Positions 1 to 8,257 of a stretch of DNA of 38,813 nt are shown one piece after another. This DNA is from Lachnospiraceae bacterium (GTDB lineage Bacteria > Bacillota > Clostridia > Lachnospirales > Lachnospiraceae): contig JAILCP010000060.1 of the NCBI GenBank assembly GCA_024680055.1, forward strand, positions 1 to 38,813. Direction: 5' to 3'. Below the pieces are notes generated by a model. That model made no database searches. It was not told the origin of the DNA and saw nothing but the letters and a program-made list of their open reading frames with translations. Each line of letters opens with the position of its first letter. Position 1 is the first letter of the stretch. The translations under genes and the position numbers were made by a program.

Positions 1-73
1 TTTTTGAAAAACACAATTTGGAACTTAAATTTGCAAGCATTTTTGAATTAAATGCATACGAAAGGAACTAATT

Positions 74-589
74 ATGGGAAAAAAGGATAAGGGAGACGAG
101 AAGACCAATGTAATGCGTCTTTTGGAGCAAAAGAAAATTCCGTACCAACATTACAACTATGTGGACAGCGGTGCGGTGAACGGAGAAGAGGTGGCCAAGG
201 CCCTGAACATGGATCCGAATCAGGTGTTTAAAACCCTGGTAACGGTGGGAAAAACAAAGGCCTACTACGTATTTGTTCTGCCGGTAAATAAGGAATTGAA
301 TTTAAAAAAAGCGGCAGCTGCAGTGGGTGAGAAAAGCATAGAAATGTTGAAATTAAAGGATTTACTTCCACTGACCGGTTATGTGCACGGAGGTTGCTCC
401 CCAATCGGTATGAAAAAAGCATTTCCAACGGTGCTTCATGAAAGCTGTAAGAATTTTGAAACCATTATGTTCAGCGGTGGAAAAATCGGATACCAGGTGG
501 AGGTGGAACCAAAGCAACTGGAAAAATTTGTGCGCCTGACCATGGCGGATATTGTGGACGATGAAAGAAGAGACATTGGAGAATTATGA
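74..589 (+). CDS. ybaK: Cys-tRNA(Pro)/Cys-tRNA(Cys) deacylase, YbaK/EbsC family
   Basis: This 171-residue protein belongs to the YbaK/EbsC family, whose members hydrolyse mischarged Cys-tRNA(Pro) in trans and so protect proline codons from cysteine. The length is typical. The family landmarks are visible: the invariant lysine in VFKTLV (K53) and the glycine-rich GGCSPIGMKK segment at about residues 106-115, which forms the substrate pocket. The start at 74 is supported by AAGGA eight bases upstream. The gene begins a tight cluster: its stop overlaps the start of the EamA transporter gene as ATGA. Nothing convincing as a promoter is seen in the 73 bases before it, so transcription may come from outside the window. 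The family assignment is firm; the exact tRNA preference is inferred from the family. Confidence 0.92.
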   Translation: MGKKDKGDEKTNVMRLLEQKKIPYQHYNYVDSGAVNGEEVAKALNMDPNQVFKTLVTVGKTKAYYVFVLPVNKELNLKKAAAAVGEKSIEMLKLKDLLPLTGYVHGGCSPIGMKKAFPTVLHESCKNFETIMFSGGKIGYQVEVEPKQLEKFVRLTMADIVDDERRDIGEL

Positions 590-1443
590 AAAATAAAGCC
601 ATTTTACAGGTGAATCTAGCTGTATTATTATTTGGTTGTGCCGGACTTTTTGCAAAATGGATTGGAATTTCCTCGATGGGAATTACTTTTTTTCGCGTGG
701 TGTTTTCGTCCATTACCTTAATGTCCTTTTGTTTTCTTGCCAAAAGAGATGTCAGGTTAAAAGAAAAAATGGATTTGCTATGGTTTTTTATATGCGGAGC
801 CATATTGGCCCTTCATTGGATTACGTTCCTTGGAGCCATGCAGATTTCCACGGTGGCCATAGGATCCATATCTTTTTCCACCTACCCTTTGATGCTGGCT
901 TTTTTGGAACCTATGGTATTTCATGAAAAGCCGGAAAAGGAAGACTTTTTGGCAGCGGTTCTGGTGGTACTTGGAGTGTTGATTACCATACCGAAGTTTT
1001 CTGTGGAAAACAACATGTTTCAAGGGGTATTGGTGGGATTGTTATCTGCCATTACCTATGCAGTATTGTCCATGGCCAACCGACGTTTTACCAAACGATA
1101 TGAAGGAGAGGTGATCTCTCTTTATGAGCAGGGCATTGCGGCCCTTGTGATGATTCCGGTGATACTAAAGTTTCCGGTGCATCCTACAGCTCATGATATG
1201 GTGCTCTTAGTGATTCTGGGCGTGTTTTCAACGGCCATAGCCCATACCTTGTTTATTTCTTCCCTGTCCAAAATATCGGCTCAGACCGCAGGTATTGTGG
1301 CCAGTTCCGAGTCGGTGTATGGAATTGTACTGGCCTTTTTGGTACTTCATGAAGTACCGTCGGTAAGGGAAATTGTAGGCGCTGTTTTAATTATTGGAGT
1401 GGTGATTGTAACACAAATCAGAAAGGCAAAAGAACATGACTGA
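586..1443 (+). CDS. DMT-superfamily transporter with two EamA domains
   Basis: The 285-residue product is very hydrophobic, with about ten predicted membrane segments arranged as two EamA repeats (roughly residues 5-135 and 145-280), the standard layout of drug/metabolite exporters of the RhaT/YdcZ/PecM type. Short charged loops and a lysine/arginine-rich C-terminal tail (IRKAKEHD) fit a cytoplasmic end. It starts inside the stop of the ybaK-like gene (ATGA overlap) and its last eight bases overlap the following HAD gene, so the three are almost certainly co-translated. The substrate cannot be read from sequence; amino acids, nucleosides or metabolites are all possible for the family. Confidence 0.88.
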   Translation: MKNKAILQVNLAVLLFGCAGLFAKWIGISSMGITFFRVVFSSITLMSFCFLAKRDVRLKEKMDLLWFFICGAILALHWITFLGAMQISTVAIGSISFSTYPLMLAFLEPMVFHEKPEKEDFLAAVLVVLGVLITIPKFSVENNMFQGVLVGLLSAITYAVLSMANRRFTKRYEGEVISLYEQGIAALVMIPVILKFPVHPTAHDMVLLVILGVFSTAIAHTLFISSLSKISAQTAGIVASSESVYGIVLAFLVLHEVPSVREIVGAVLIIGVVIVTQIRKAKEHD

Positions 1444-2068
1444 AATTAAAAATATTGTATTTGACGTGGGCGGCGTTTTGCTGGATTATCGTTGGAAACA
1501 GATGTTGATGGACTATGGATTGACAGAAGAAGAGGCCATTCGTGTTGGAACAGAATTGTTTGACGATAAGGACCATCTTTGGAGTGAATTTGATCTGGCC
1601 AATTATACAGAAAAAGAGATTACGGATAAGTATTGTAAAAAGCATCCAAAAGATGAAGATGTGATTCGCTTTTTCTTTGAGCACAGCGAATATATGCCGG
1701 TGCCAAGACCTCATATCTGGAAGCAACTGCATCAAATCAAGGAAATGGGATATTCGGTTTACCTTTTATCAAATTATTCTAAGGAGTTGTTTCACAAGCA
1801 TACCCAGTATACGGATTTTATCAATGAAGTGGACGGTATGATGGTATCTTATATGATTCATCAGGTAAAACCCTATCCGCCTATTTATGAAGCTCTTTGT
1901 GAAAAGTATCAGTTGAAAATGGAGCAGTGCCTTTTCTTTGACGATCGAAAGGAAAATGTAAAGGCAGCCATAAATCTTGGAATGAAGGCAAGGGTAGTAG
2001 AGTCAAAAGAAGGACTCTATGAAGATTTACAATCTATTTTAGATGGAAAAATCAATCGATTATTATAA
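1436..2068 (+). CDS. HAD-superfamily (subfamily IA) phosphatase
   Basis: This is a 210-residue haloacid-dehalogenase-like hydrolase. Motif I is FDVGGVLLD with the nucleophile D10; the second aspartate of the usual DxD is replaced by glycine, as is common in the YihX/alpha-D-glucose-1-phosphatase-like group. Motif II is LLSNYS (about 110-115), the motif III lysine is K145 in HQVKPYPP, and motif IV is FFDDRKEN (168-175). The helical cap lies between motifs I and II. It is a cytoplasmic phosphatase of small phosphorylated metabolites, with the substrate unknown. It overlaps the transporter gene by eight bases and ends the first operon. A hairpin follows at 2100-2139. Confidence 0.88.
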   Translation: MTEIKNIVFDVGGVLLDYRWKQMLMDYGLTEEEAIRVGTELFDDKDHLWSEFDLANYTEKEITDKYCKKHPKDEDVIRFFFEHSEYMPVPRPHIWKQLHQIKEMGYSVYLLSNYSKELFHKHTQYTDFINEVDGMMVSYMIHQVKPYPPIYEALCEKYQLKMEQCLFFDDRKENVKAAINLGMKARVVESKEGLYEDLQSILDGKINRLL

Positions 2069-2099
2069 AAGAGAAGACCTATAAAGGTCTATACACAGT

Positions 2100-2143
2100 A
2101 TAAATCCACCGTATTGAGTTCACAACACGGTGGATTTATTTGT
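2100..2143 (+). terminator. Hairpin after the HAD gene, probable terminator
   Basis: A 13-bp perfect stem pairs ATAAATCCACCGT (2100-2112) with ACGGTGGATTTAT (2127-2139) around a 14-base loop. The tail (TTGTTGT) is only moderately T-rich, so termination strength is uncertain. A smaller stem AGACCT/AGGTCT lies just upstream at 2075-2090. The hairpin could also stop a transcript arriving on the minus strand from the repeat region to its right. Confidence 0.55.
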
Positions 2144-2154
2144 TGTACAAGTAC

Positions 2155-2400
2155 ATTGGACTGTACCTCCTATTGATTAGTAATTTATAAGATAAATATA
2201 TATATATATTTCATTGGTTACCATCTATCTTATCAAATAACCTGGTCACTATTAAACTAAATATCCCTTTGGACTATACCTCCTATTCATTAGACTGCTG
2301 GTTCAAACTGTATGGCCGATTGGACTGTACCTCCTTTACTTAAATTATGATTCGTTTCTTCTTATCCCATTGGACTGTACCTCGTTTCTTTAAAATTATG
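2155..2400 (-). repeat. Degenerate interspersed repeat, ~50-58 bp period, Shine-Dalgarno-like core
   Basis: The core ATTGGACTGTACCTC recurs on the + strand at 2155, 2268 (two changes), 2319 and 2369. A more decayed relative starts at 2213 (ATTGG, then TTACC). Start-to-start distances are therefore about 58, 55, 51 and 50 bases. Copies at 2319 and 2369 stay alike for about 38 bases, including AATTATGATT; copies at 2155 and 2268 share CTCCTATT and ATTAG. On the minus strand each core reads (A)GGAGGTACAGTCCAA, which begins with a ribosome-binding-like AGGAGGT. The gene-free stretch 2069-2605 otherwise holds only the 2100-2139 hairpin, a minus-strand promoter candidate at 2433-2461 and AT-rich leader sequence before the phosphodiesterase. 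No cas genes are present. Function is unknown. Confidence 0.75.
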
Positions 2401-2432
2401 ATTTCGTTAACCATTTGTTATTTTGTAGTCTT

Positions 2433-2461
2433 ATATTATCATGCAAAAACGAATATGTCAA
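2433..2461 (-). promoter_or_regulatory. Minus-strand promoter candidate facing the repeat region
   Basis: Read on the minus strand, TTGACA (2456-2461) is followed after 17 bases by TAATAT (2433-2438), preceded by an extended -10 TGA. Transcription would start near 2426 and run through all repeat copies toward the hairpin at 2139-2100, giving an RNA of about 320 bases with no long reading frame. This is a good sigma-A match in an AT-rich area, so chance occurrence is possible. Confidence 0.5.
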
Positions 2462-2605
2462 CACTAATTTTGTAAAAAACAATAAAAAACAATGTAATTT
2501 ACAGATAATATATAAATAATACATAAAATGCATGCAAAATAAACAACTTGCGAAGGAGGAAAATGGCAGATATAATGGGATGAGAAAAGATGAGGAGGAA
2601 AAAAT

Positions 2606-3142
2606 ATGAAATGGTTTGTAGCCTCAGATATACATGGATCTTCCTATTACTGTAAGCGCTTACTGGAAGCCTTTGAAAGGGAAAAGGCGGACAGGATACT
2701 TCTTCTTGGAGATCTTTTGTATCACGGACCGAGAAACGAGCTTCCAAAGGAGTATGATCCAAAGTCTGTATATGATATGTTGAATGCATATAAAGAAAGC
2801 ATTGTGGCGGTGCGCGGAAATTGTGATTGTGAAGTGGATCAGATGGTGTTGGAATTTCCAATTCTGGCAGATTATGCAGTAATCAGTGTGGGAGAGAAAA
2901 CCATCTACGCAACCCATGGTCATGTCTACAACAATGAAAACCCGCTGCCTTTTTTGAAAGGTGCTTACCTGCTTGCAGGACATACCCATGTGCCAAGAAA
3001 TGTGAAGGTGGGAGACTACACGTATTTAAATCCGGGATCCGTATCCATTCCCAAGGAGAATTCCCATCATGGATATATAATAATTACAGAATCGGAAATT
3101 ACATTCAAGGATTTGGATGGAACGGTGATGAATATAAACTAA
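2606..3142 (+). CDS. yfcE: YfcE/MJ0936-family metallophosphodiesterase
   Basis: This 178-residue calcineurin-like phosphoesterase has the full two-metal site: SDIHG (D8, H10), GDLLYHG (D36), GNCD (N72), THGH (H104, H106) and GHTH (H126, H128). Members hydrolyse phosphodiester or phosphomonoester substrates in the cytoplasm using manganese or similar metals; the physiological substrate is not established for the family. The length is typical. The start is supported by GAGGAGG a few bases upstream. It appears to be a single-gene unit: it follows the gene-free repeat stretch and is closed by a strong terminator at 3147-3182. A weak promoter-like pair TTGTAA / TGTAAT with 17-base spacing lies at 2470-2498. 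Confidence 0.9.
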   Translation: MKWFVASDIHGSSYYCKRLLEAFEREKADRILLLGDLLYHGPRNELPKEYDPKSVYDMLNAYKESIVAVRGNCDCEVDQMVLEFPILADYAVISVGEKTIYATHGHVYNNENPLPFLKGAYLLAGHTHVPRNVKVGDYTYLNPGSVSIPKENSHHGYIIITESEITFKDLDGTVMNIN

Positions 3143-3146
3143 TAAG

Positions 3147-3182
3147 AAACTGGTTGGACGAAATGTCTAATCAGTTTTTTTT
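3147..3182 (+). terminator. Rho-independent terminator after the phosphodiesterase
   Basis: A 13-bp stem with two G-T wobbles pairs AAACTGGTTGGAC (3147-3159) with GTCTAATCAGTTT (3165-3177) around a five-base loop, followed by an unbroken run of T to 3182. This is a classic intrinsic terminator. Confidence 0.88.
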
Positions 3183-3224
3183 ATACCCGATAATTAAAAT
3201 TATTGATTAAATCTATAACTTAAA

Positions 3225-3253
3225 TTGATAAAACTGTGAACATATTAAATAAT
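3225..3253 (+). promoter_or_regulatory. Candidate promoter for the ABC importer operon
   Basis: TTGATA (3225-3230) and AATAAT (3248-3253) are separated by 17 bases in the 233-base gap between the terminator and the permease gene. Downstream, AAACCA/TGGTTT (3272-3291) forms a short inverted repeat that could be an operator or a weak leader hairpin. The region is very AT-rich, so the call is tentative; no S-box or T-box structure was recognised. Confidence 0.35.
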
Positions 3254-3375
3254 TGAATGATAAAATTAAGAAAACCAATTGACCGTGGTTTAATTACAAG
3301 TTAAAATAAATGAGCTGTTATTCAAGTAAAGAATACAGATATTAAGAAATGTAATGAAGATGAAAAGGAAGCGTT

Positions 3376-4053
3376 ATGGAGGAAGTACAGTTTTTTAAAG
3401 TGGAATACTTTTTGGAAGTATTGCCCAAGATTATAAGCAAGGTGAATGTTACGCTGGAATTAACCATTGCAGCAACGTTATTTTCATTGATTCTGGGTAT
3501 TTTCATTGCGGTGGTGGCATATTATAAAATACCGGTTATTTATCAGATTACCCGGGCATACATATCGGTTATGCGCGGAACTCCAATTGTTTCACAGTTG
3601 TATTTTTTCTATTACGGTATCGCTTTGTACAGTGCGGTGGTAAGGAATATGACACCCCTGGTGGCGGTTTGTGTGGTAATGAGTTTGAACGAGGGTGCTT
3701 TTATGTCAGAGAGCATACGAGCGGCATTGATGTCTGTGGATGAAGGACAGAAAGAGGCGGCCTATTCCCTTGGAATGACCAATTTCCAGTTGGTGCGAAG
3801 AATTATTATTCCACAGGCCATTCGAATTGCGTTGCCACCGTTGTTTAACGATATTATCAATCTGACCAAGATGACATCCTTAGCATTTATGCTTGGAGTT
3901 CCTGATATTATGGGAGCTGCCAAGATTGAGGGAGCAAGAACCTTCCGCTATTTTGAAATCTATGCGGCGGTAATGTTTTCCTACTGGCTGATCATTTTTG
4001 TTCTGGGACTGATTCATAAGTATCTGGAGAAAAAATGTGCAGAGGCCTATTAA
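3376..4053 (+). CDS. Polar amino-acid (cystine-like) ABC transporter permease
   Basis: The 225-residue product is an HisM/TcyB-type inner-membrane permease with about five membrane segments. The cytoplasmic EAA coupling loop is clear at about residues 127-146 (EAAYSLGMTNFQLVRRIIIP), which docks on the ATPase. One permease gene is present, so the channel is expected to be a homodimer. It starts the importer operon and is followed after 75 bases by the lipoprotein binding protein and then the ATPase. A cystine or related sulfur amino-acid substrate is inferred from the downstream C-S lyase and M20 genes, not from the permease itself; histidine, glutamine or arginine uptake remain possible. Confidence 0.9.
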   Translation: MEEVQFFKVEYFLEVLPKIISKVNVTLELTIAATLFSLILGIFIAVVAYYKIPVIYQITRAYISVMRGTPIVSQLYFFYYGIALYSAVVRNMTPLVAVCVVMSLNEGAFMSESIRAALMSVDEGQKEAAYSLGMTNFQLVRRIIIPQAIRIALPPLFNDIINLTKMTSLAFMLGVPDIMGAAKIEGARTFRYFEIYAAVMFSYWLIIFVLGLIHKYLEKKCAEAY

Positions 4054-4128
4054 ACTGTTGAAAATCGGATGTAAACCCGTTTTCATAATAAAATGAAACT
4101 TGAAAGATGTTTTAGGAGGAAATTTTAA

Positions 4129-4992
4129 ATGAAAAAGAAGTTATTGTCAGCCCTTTTGGCCTGCTCTTTGGTAGGAGCATTGATGGTAGGATGCGGAAGT
4201 ACATCCTCTGATTCCGAAAAGAAGGAAGAAGCAAAGACAGAAGAAGAGAGCAAAGAAGAATCCGACGAAGTAAAGATTACAGAAGGACGTAAAATTGTAA
4301 TTGCAACCGCAGGAACAGCAGAACCATATTCCTTAATTTCCGACGACGGAAAATGGACAGGAATTGACGCTGAAATCTGGGATGAAATCTGCAAGAGAAC
4401 CGGATGGACCTACGAGTTAAAACAGGCTGCATTTGATGCCATCTGGGGCGAACTTGATACCCAGAGAGCTGACGTTTGTGCAAACTGCTGGGCAGTAAAA
4501 GAAGAAAGAACAGATAAATACAACGCAACCATTCCATATTACGGAGATGCTCAGTGTATTATCGTTGCAGATGATAACAAGGACTTATATACCTTAGAAG
4601 ATTTAAAGGGTAAAACCGTTGGTATCACCAATGGACAGGCTGCACAGACCATTATGGAAGAAAATGCAAAGAAATATGATTTTGAATTGAAATTATATGA
4701 AGACACTGCAGTTGGTATGAAGGATTTATCCTTGGGACGTATTGATGCCTATGCAAATACCACATCCAACGTATTAAACTATGAGCATTACAACGAAGGC
4801 GAGAAATTCCGTTTCTTCGAGGAAGATTTAATGGCAAATAACGTAGCATACTTCCTTCCAAAAACAGAGGACGGTGAGCAGTTGACAAAAGAAATCAACG
4901 TTGTACTTCAGGAAATGTTAGACGACGGAACCATTGGTAAGATTACAGAAAAATGGATGTTTAAAGACATGACTGAATTAATTCAGAAATAA
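4129..4992 (+). CDS. Amino-acid ABC transporter substrate-binding lipoprotein
   Basis: This 287-residue extracytoplasmic binding protein of the SBP_bac_3 family has a lipoprotein signal peptide: a lysine-rich N terminus, a hydrophobic core and a lipobox MVGC with lipidated Cys22. A very acidic and lysine-rich linker (about residues 28-50) tethers the folded domain, which begins near GRKIVIATAG. The later segment GKTVGITNGQAAQTIM is typical of the second lobe. It captures the amino acid outside the membrane and delivers it to the permease. A strong AGGAGG site precedes the start. Codon use is biased towards a few codons compared with the flanking genes, in line with high expression of binding proteins. 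The ligand cannot be read with certainty. Confidence 0.92.
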   Translation: MKKKLLSALLACSLVGALMVGCGSTSSDSEKKEEAKTEEESKEESDEVKITEGRKIVIATAGTAEPYSLISDDGKWTGIDAEIWDEICKRTGWTYELKQAAFDAIWGELDTQRADVCANCWAVKEERTDKYNATIPYYGDAQCIIVADDNKDLYTLEDLKGKTVGITNGQAAQTIMEENAKKYDFELKLYEDTAVGMKDLSLGRIDAYANTTSNVLNYEHYNEGEKFRFFEEDLMANNVAYFLPKTEDGEQLTKEINVVLQEMLDDGTIGKITEKWMFKDMTELIQK

Positions 4993-5013
4993 TAAAGTTC
5001 GAGGTTTAAAAAC

Positions 5014-5766
5014 ATGGAAGAAAACGTAATGGTAAAAGTGGAACATCTTTATAAGAATTTTGGTAACGAGACACAGGTGTTAAAAGATGTGAATCTTACG
5101 GTAAATAAGAACGAGGTAATTGCAATTTTAGGGCCTTCGGGAACAGGAAAATCCACATTGCTTCGTTGCCTGAATTATCTTACCGTACCGACAAAGGGCA
5201 TCATTAACATCGGTGGAAAAAAAGTGGATGCAGCTAAGCACAGTAAAAAAGATGTTGTGGATTTGAGGAAACATTCTTCCATGGTTTTTCAGGGTTATAA
5301 TCTTTTTAAGAATAAAACCGCGCTGGAAAATGTAATGGAGGCGCTGATTACGGTTCAGAATAAACCCAAAGAGGAAGCAAGAAAGATTGCTATGAATTAC
5401 GTGGCGAAGGTTGGGATGGAGGATCGAAAGGACTACTATCCATCCAAGCTCTCCGGTGGTCAGCAACAACGAATTGCTATCGCAAGGGCCATGGCGGTGA
5501 ATCCCAATGTAATTCTTTTTGACGAACCTACATCAGCCTTGGATCCGGAGCTGGTTGGGGAAGTGTTAAGTACCATCAAGGATTTGGCAAAAGAAGGTAC
5601 CACCATGATTTTGGTAACCCACGAAATTGGTTTTGCAAGAGAAGTGGCAACAAGGGTTCTTTTTATGGACGACGGAAAAATTGTGGCGGACGGAACACCG
5701 GAAGAAATCATTGATAACCCGGAAGATGAACGATTACAACAATTTTTAAACGTGATTACGAAATAG
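5014..5766 (+). CDS. Amino-acid ABC transporter ATP-binding protein
   Basis: The 250-residue ATPase of a polar amino-acid importer (GlnQ/TcyC class) has all motifs intact: Walker A GPSGTGKS (about 40-47), Q-loop Q93, signature LSGGQQQR (146-153), Walker B VILFDE (166-171) and switch H203 in VTHE. It powers the neighbouring permease. Its start is 22 bases after the stop of the binding-protein gene. There is no strong Shine-Dalgarno; the nearest purine stretch is CGAGG. The operon is then closed by the long hairpin at 5773-5818. Family and role are firm; the substrate is shared with the binding protein and is only inferred. Confidence 0.94.
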   Translation: MEENVMVKVEHLYKNFGNETQVLKDVNLTVNKNEVIAILGPSGTGKSTLLRCLNYLTVPTKGIINIGGKKVDAAKHSKKDVVDLRKHSSMVFQGYNLFKNKTALENVMEALITVQNKPKEEARKIAMNYVAKVGMEDRKDYYPSKLSGGQQQRIAIARAMAVNPNVILFDEPTSALDPELVGEVLSTIKDLAKEGTTMILVTHEIGFAREVATRVLFMDDGKIVADGTPEEIIDNPEDERLQQFLNVITK

Positions 5767-5772
5767 AGAAAG

Positions 5773-5827
5773 GGGATGTCACTTTAGATGAGGAGAAAAC
5801 CATCTGGAGTGACATCCCTTATTTTAG
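5773..5827 (+). terminator. Strong intrinsic terminator of the ABC importer operon
   Basis: GGGATGTCACT (5773-5783) pairs with AGTGACATCCC (5808-5818). The stem continues inward through two wobble pairs and AGATG/CATCT, giving an 18-bp stem with a ten-base loop. TTATTTT follows. It separates the importer from the M20 gene, although read-through is possible since only 24 bases lie between the hairpin and the next start codon. Confidence 0.85.
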
Positions 5828-5842
5828 AAAAGGGAGGATGAA

Positions 5843-7048
5843 ATGGAAGATTTCACCGCATATATGAAGGAAATAGAACCAAAGCTTATTGAGATACGAA
5901 GAAAACTTCACAGTTATCCGGAGCTTGGCAAAGAGGAAGAGAAAACCTGTGAAATCATTGTAGAAGCTCTGAAGGACGTGGAGGGGCTTACCATAACCAA
6001 AGGACTGGCACATGGCCATGGAGTGATGGCACAGCTTGAGGGAACAGGACAGGGAGAGGGAGAGAAAAAATGCGTTTTGCTGCGTGCAGACATTGATGCC
6101 CTTCCCATTGAGGAAATCAACGATCTTCCTTACCGTTCAAAACATCCGGGGCGTATGCATGCCTGCGGTCATGATGCTCATGCCACCTGGATCATAGGAG
6201 CGGCCATGCTTTTATCAAGGCTGAGGGATCGCTTTTATGGCACGGTAAAATTTGTGTTCCAGCCCGGAGAAGAAGTGGGATTTGGAGCCAAGGAAATGAT
6301 TTTGGAGGACCGTGTTTTGGAAAATCCAACGGTGGATATGGCTTTTGCCGCCCACGGATGGCCCTCCATTGAGGCCGGAAAAGTGGGCATTGCAGCCAGA
6401 TATGCCTTTGGATGCCCGGGAGGTTTTACCATTAAAATCAAGGGAAAAGGGGGACATGGTTCCTGGCCTTATAAGGCGGTGAATCCCATTCTTGTGGGAA
6501 GTACCATATGCACCTTGTTGCCCCAAATTCTTTCTGATAAAATACCAAGTGTAGAGCCTAGAATTATCAGCGTTGGAGCCATTCACGCAGGGGAAAAAGG
6601 CGTTGGAAACATTATTCCGGACACCTGTGAAATCAATGGAACCATACGAGCCACCAAGGTGGAGGTAATGAAACAGCTCAAGGATGAAATGGAAAAGGTC
6701 ATCGCAGGAGTGTGCAACATGCACGGCGCAGAGTATGAGTTTTCCTGCAGATATTCCCTTATGGGGGTAAAGAATCACAAAGCCCTGATTCCAATGGTCA
6801 AAGAATCTGTTGGAAAGGTTCTTGGACCTGAGATGGTGGAGGTCTTGGAAGAGGATAACCTGGGAGGAGAAAACTTCTGCGAATTCAGCAGCAGAGTCCC
6901 GTCGGTGTATCTTTTTATGGGAATCAAAAACGAAGCGATTGCGCCGGAATTCAGCCTGCACAGCCCAAAGTACATGCTGGATGAAAGTGTTTTGGTAAAG
7001 GCGGCGGGCTGTTTTGCCAGCATAGCCATAGATGCATTAAAAAAGTAG
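5843..7048 (+). CDS. M20 family metallo-amidohydrolase (N-acyl amino acid / hippurate hydrolase type)
   Basis: The 401-residue product is an M20D amidohydrolase of the AmaA/HipO/YtnL group. The metal-binding block MHACGHDAH lies at about residues 105-113, with a cysteine ligand typical of this clade, and the catalytic glutamate pair is in GEEVGF (about 142-147). The dimerisation lid begins near the GGHGSWP segment (about 208). Such enzymes remove N-acyl groups from amino acids, releasing the free amino acid and a carboxylate. In Bacilli a paralogue works beside a cystine-type importer and sulfur salvage genes. Here too the neighbours are an amino-acid importer and a C-S lyase, so deacylation of N-acyl-cysteine-type compounds is a reasonable inference. 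AGGAGG-like GGGAGG precedes the start. Confidence 0.9.
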   Translation: MEDFTAYMKEIEPKLIEIRRKLHSYPELGKEEEKTCEIIVEALKDVEGLTITKGLAHGHGVMAQLEGTGQGEGEKKCVLLRADIDALPIEEINDLPYRSKHPGRMHACGHDAHATWIIGAAMLLSRLRDRFYGTVKFVFQPGEEVGFGAKEMILEDRVLENPTVDMAFAAHGWPSIEAGKVGIAARYAFGCPGGFTIKIKGKGGHGSWPYKAVNPILVGSTICTLLPQILSDKIPSVEPRIISVGAIHAGEKGVGNIIPDTCEINGTIRATKVEVMKQLKDEMEKVIAGVCNMHGAEYEFSCRYSLMGVKNHKALIPMVKESVGKVLGPEMVEVLEEDNLGGENFCEFSSRVPSVYLFMGIKNEAIAPEFSLHSPKYMLDESVLVKAAGCFASIAIDALKK

Positions 7049-7058
7049 GAGGAAGAAA

Positions 7059-8219
7059 ATGGAACAATTAGAATTTCTAGACAGAAGAGGAACCAATTGT
7101 AATAAATGGGACGGACAAACAGGCATGTTTCAGGAAGAGGGACTTCACGGTATGTGGGTTGCGGACATGGATATCAGTGTTCCAACCTGTGTAAAAGAAG
7201 CACTGCAAAAGTATATTGACTTTGGTGCATACGGATATTATAAAATTCCGGACAGCTACTATGATGCAATTATAGGCTGGGAAAAACGCCATTATCAATT
7301 GGATGTGAAAAAGGAATGGATCCGCTATTCGCCGGGCGTTGTGGCAGCGTTTAACTGGTGGATTCAGATTATGACCAAAGAAAAGGATGCGGTGATTGTA
7401 AACACACCGGTATATTATCCTTTCTTAAGTGCAGTAAAAGGAAATAACAGAACGTTAATTACTTCCGACCTTAAAAATGACAACGGAGTATACTCCATTG
7501 ATTATAAAGACTTTGAAGACAAGATTGTAAAGCACAATGTAAAGGCTTTTATCCTTTGCTCCCCACACAATCCGGTGGGACGTGTATGGAAAGAGGAAGA
7601 GTTGAAACCGCTTTTGGATATCTGTAATCGACATCAGGTATTTGTAATTGCAGATGAAATCCATCAGGACCTGGTATTTGGAGAGCACAAGCAGATCCCG
7701 GCATTAAGTCTTGTAGATGATTACTCCAATATTGTGGCCTTAACGGCACCGTCAAAAACCTTTAATCTTGCGGCGGGAAAGAATTCCGTTATCTATATTC
7801 CGGATGAGACACTTCGGGCAAAATGGGATGATTTTGCCGAAAAGATTCGCTGCGGATCCGGAAATGCCTTTGGCTATATTGCGGCAGCGGCTGCTTACAA
7901 AGGGGGAGATGACTGGTACGAAGCAGTCAAAGAACTCATTGAAAAAAATGCCCGGTATGTGAAAGAAACCTTTGCCAAAGAACTTCCAAAGGTGGTGGTT
8001 TCACCGCTGGAAGGTACCTATTTGATTTGGATTGATTTAAGAGCTTATGTAGAGCCAAAGAAAACCAAGGAATTTGTACAAAAGACCTGCAGACTGGCGG
8101 TGGATTTTGGCGACTGGTTTGGCGGAGAGACCTTTGAAGGATTTATTCGTATGAATCTTGCCACTTCTCCAGAAAATGTAAAAATCGGAGTGGAGAGCAT
8201 TGTGCAGCATTTAAAATAA
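7059..8219 (+). CDS. patB: PatB/MalY-type PLP-dependent C-S lyase (cystathionine beta-lyase/aminotransferase)
   Basis: This 386-residue fold-type I PLP enzyme resembles PatB/MalY. Visible landmarks are the N-terminal MWVADMDI block, the SPHNPVGRVW loop, the ADEIHQDLVF motif with the aspartate that contacts the PLP ring nitrogen, and the Schiff-base lysine in APSKTFNLA (about K233). Family members cleave cystathionine or other cysteine S-conjugates to a thiol, pyruvate and ammonia. It starts ten bases after the M20 gene with a good AGGAGG site, so the two are co-expressed. Deacylation followed by C-S cleavage would be a logical two-step salvage route, ahead of the MtnN and LuxS genes. A pure aminotransferase role cannot be excluded. 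Confidence 0.88.
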   Translation: MEQLEFLDRRGTNCNKWDGQTGMFQEEGLHGMWVADMDISVPTCVKEALQKYIDFGAYGYYKIPDSYYDAIIGWEKRHYQLDVKKEWIRYSPGVVAAFNWWIQIMTKEKDAVIVNTPVYYPFLSAVKGNNRTLITSDLKNDNGVYSIDYKDFEDKIVKHNVKAFILCSPHNPVGRVWKEEELKPLLDICNRHQVFVIADEIHQDLVFGEHKQIPALSLVDDYSNIVALTAPSKTFNLAAGKNSVIYIPDETLRAKWDDFAEKIRCGSGNAFGYIAAAAAYKGGDDWYEAVKELIEKNARYVKETFAKELPKVVVSPLEGTYLIWIDLRAYVEPKKTKEFVQKTCRLAVDFGDWFGGETFEGFIRMNLATSPENVKIGVESIVQHLK

Positions 8220-8257
8220 GTGTAAAATGAAGGTACTTGGCGTAAAGGAGGAAGAGC

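Noticed and set aside
2155-2400. Possible CRISPR array
   Set aside because: The core is only about 15 bases, copies are imperfect, similarity extends variably into the intervening sequence, the period drifts (50-58), and there are no cas genes in the window.
3183-3375. S-box, T-box or other riboswitch before the importer operon
   Set aside because: Only a six-base-pair hairpin and AT-rich sequence are visible; none of the conserved motifs of those leaders was found.
4054-4128. Attenuator hairpin between permease and binding-protein genes
   Set aside because: GAAAATCGG and CCCGTTTTC pair with a mismatch and a wobble, and no T run follows, so it is too weak to call.
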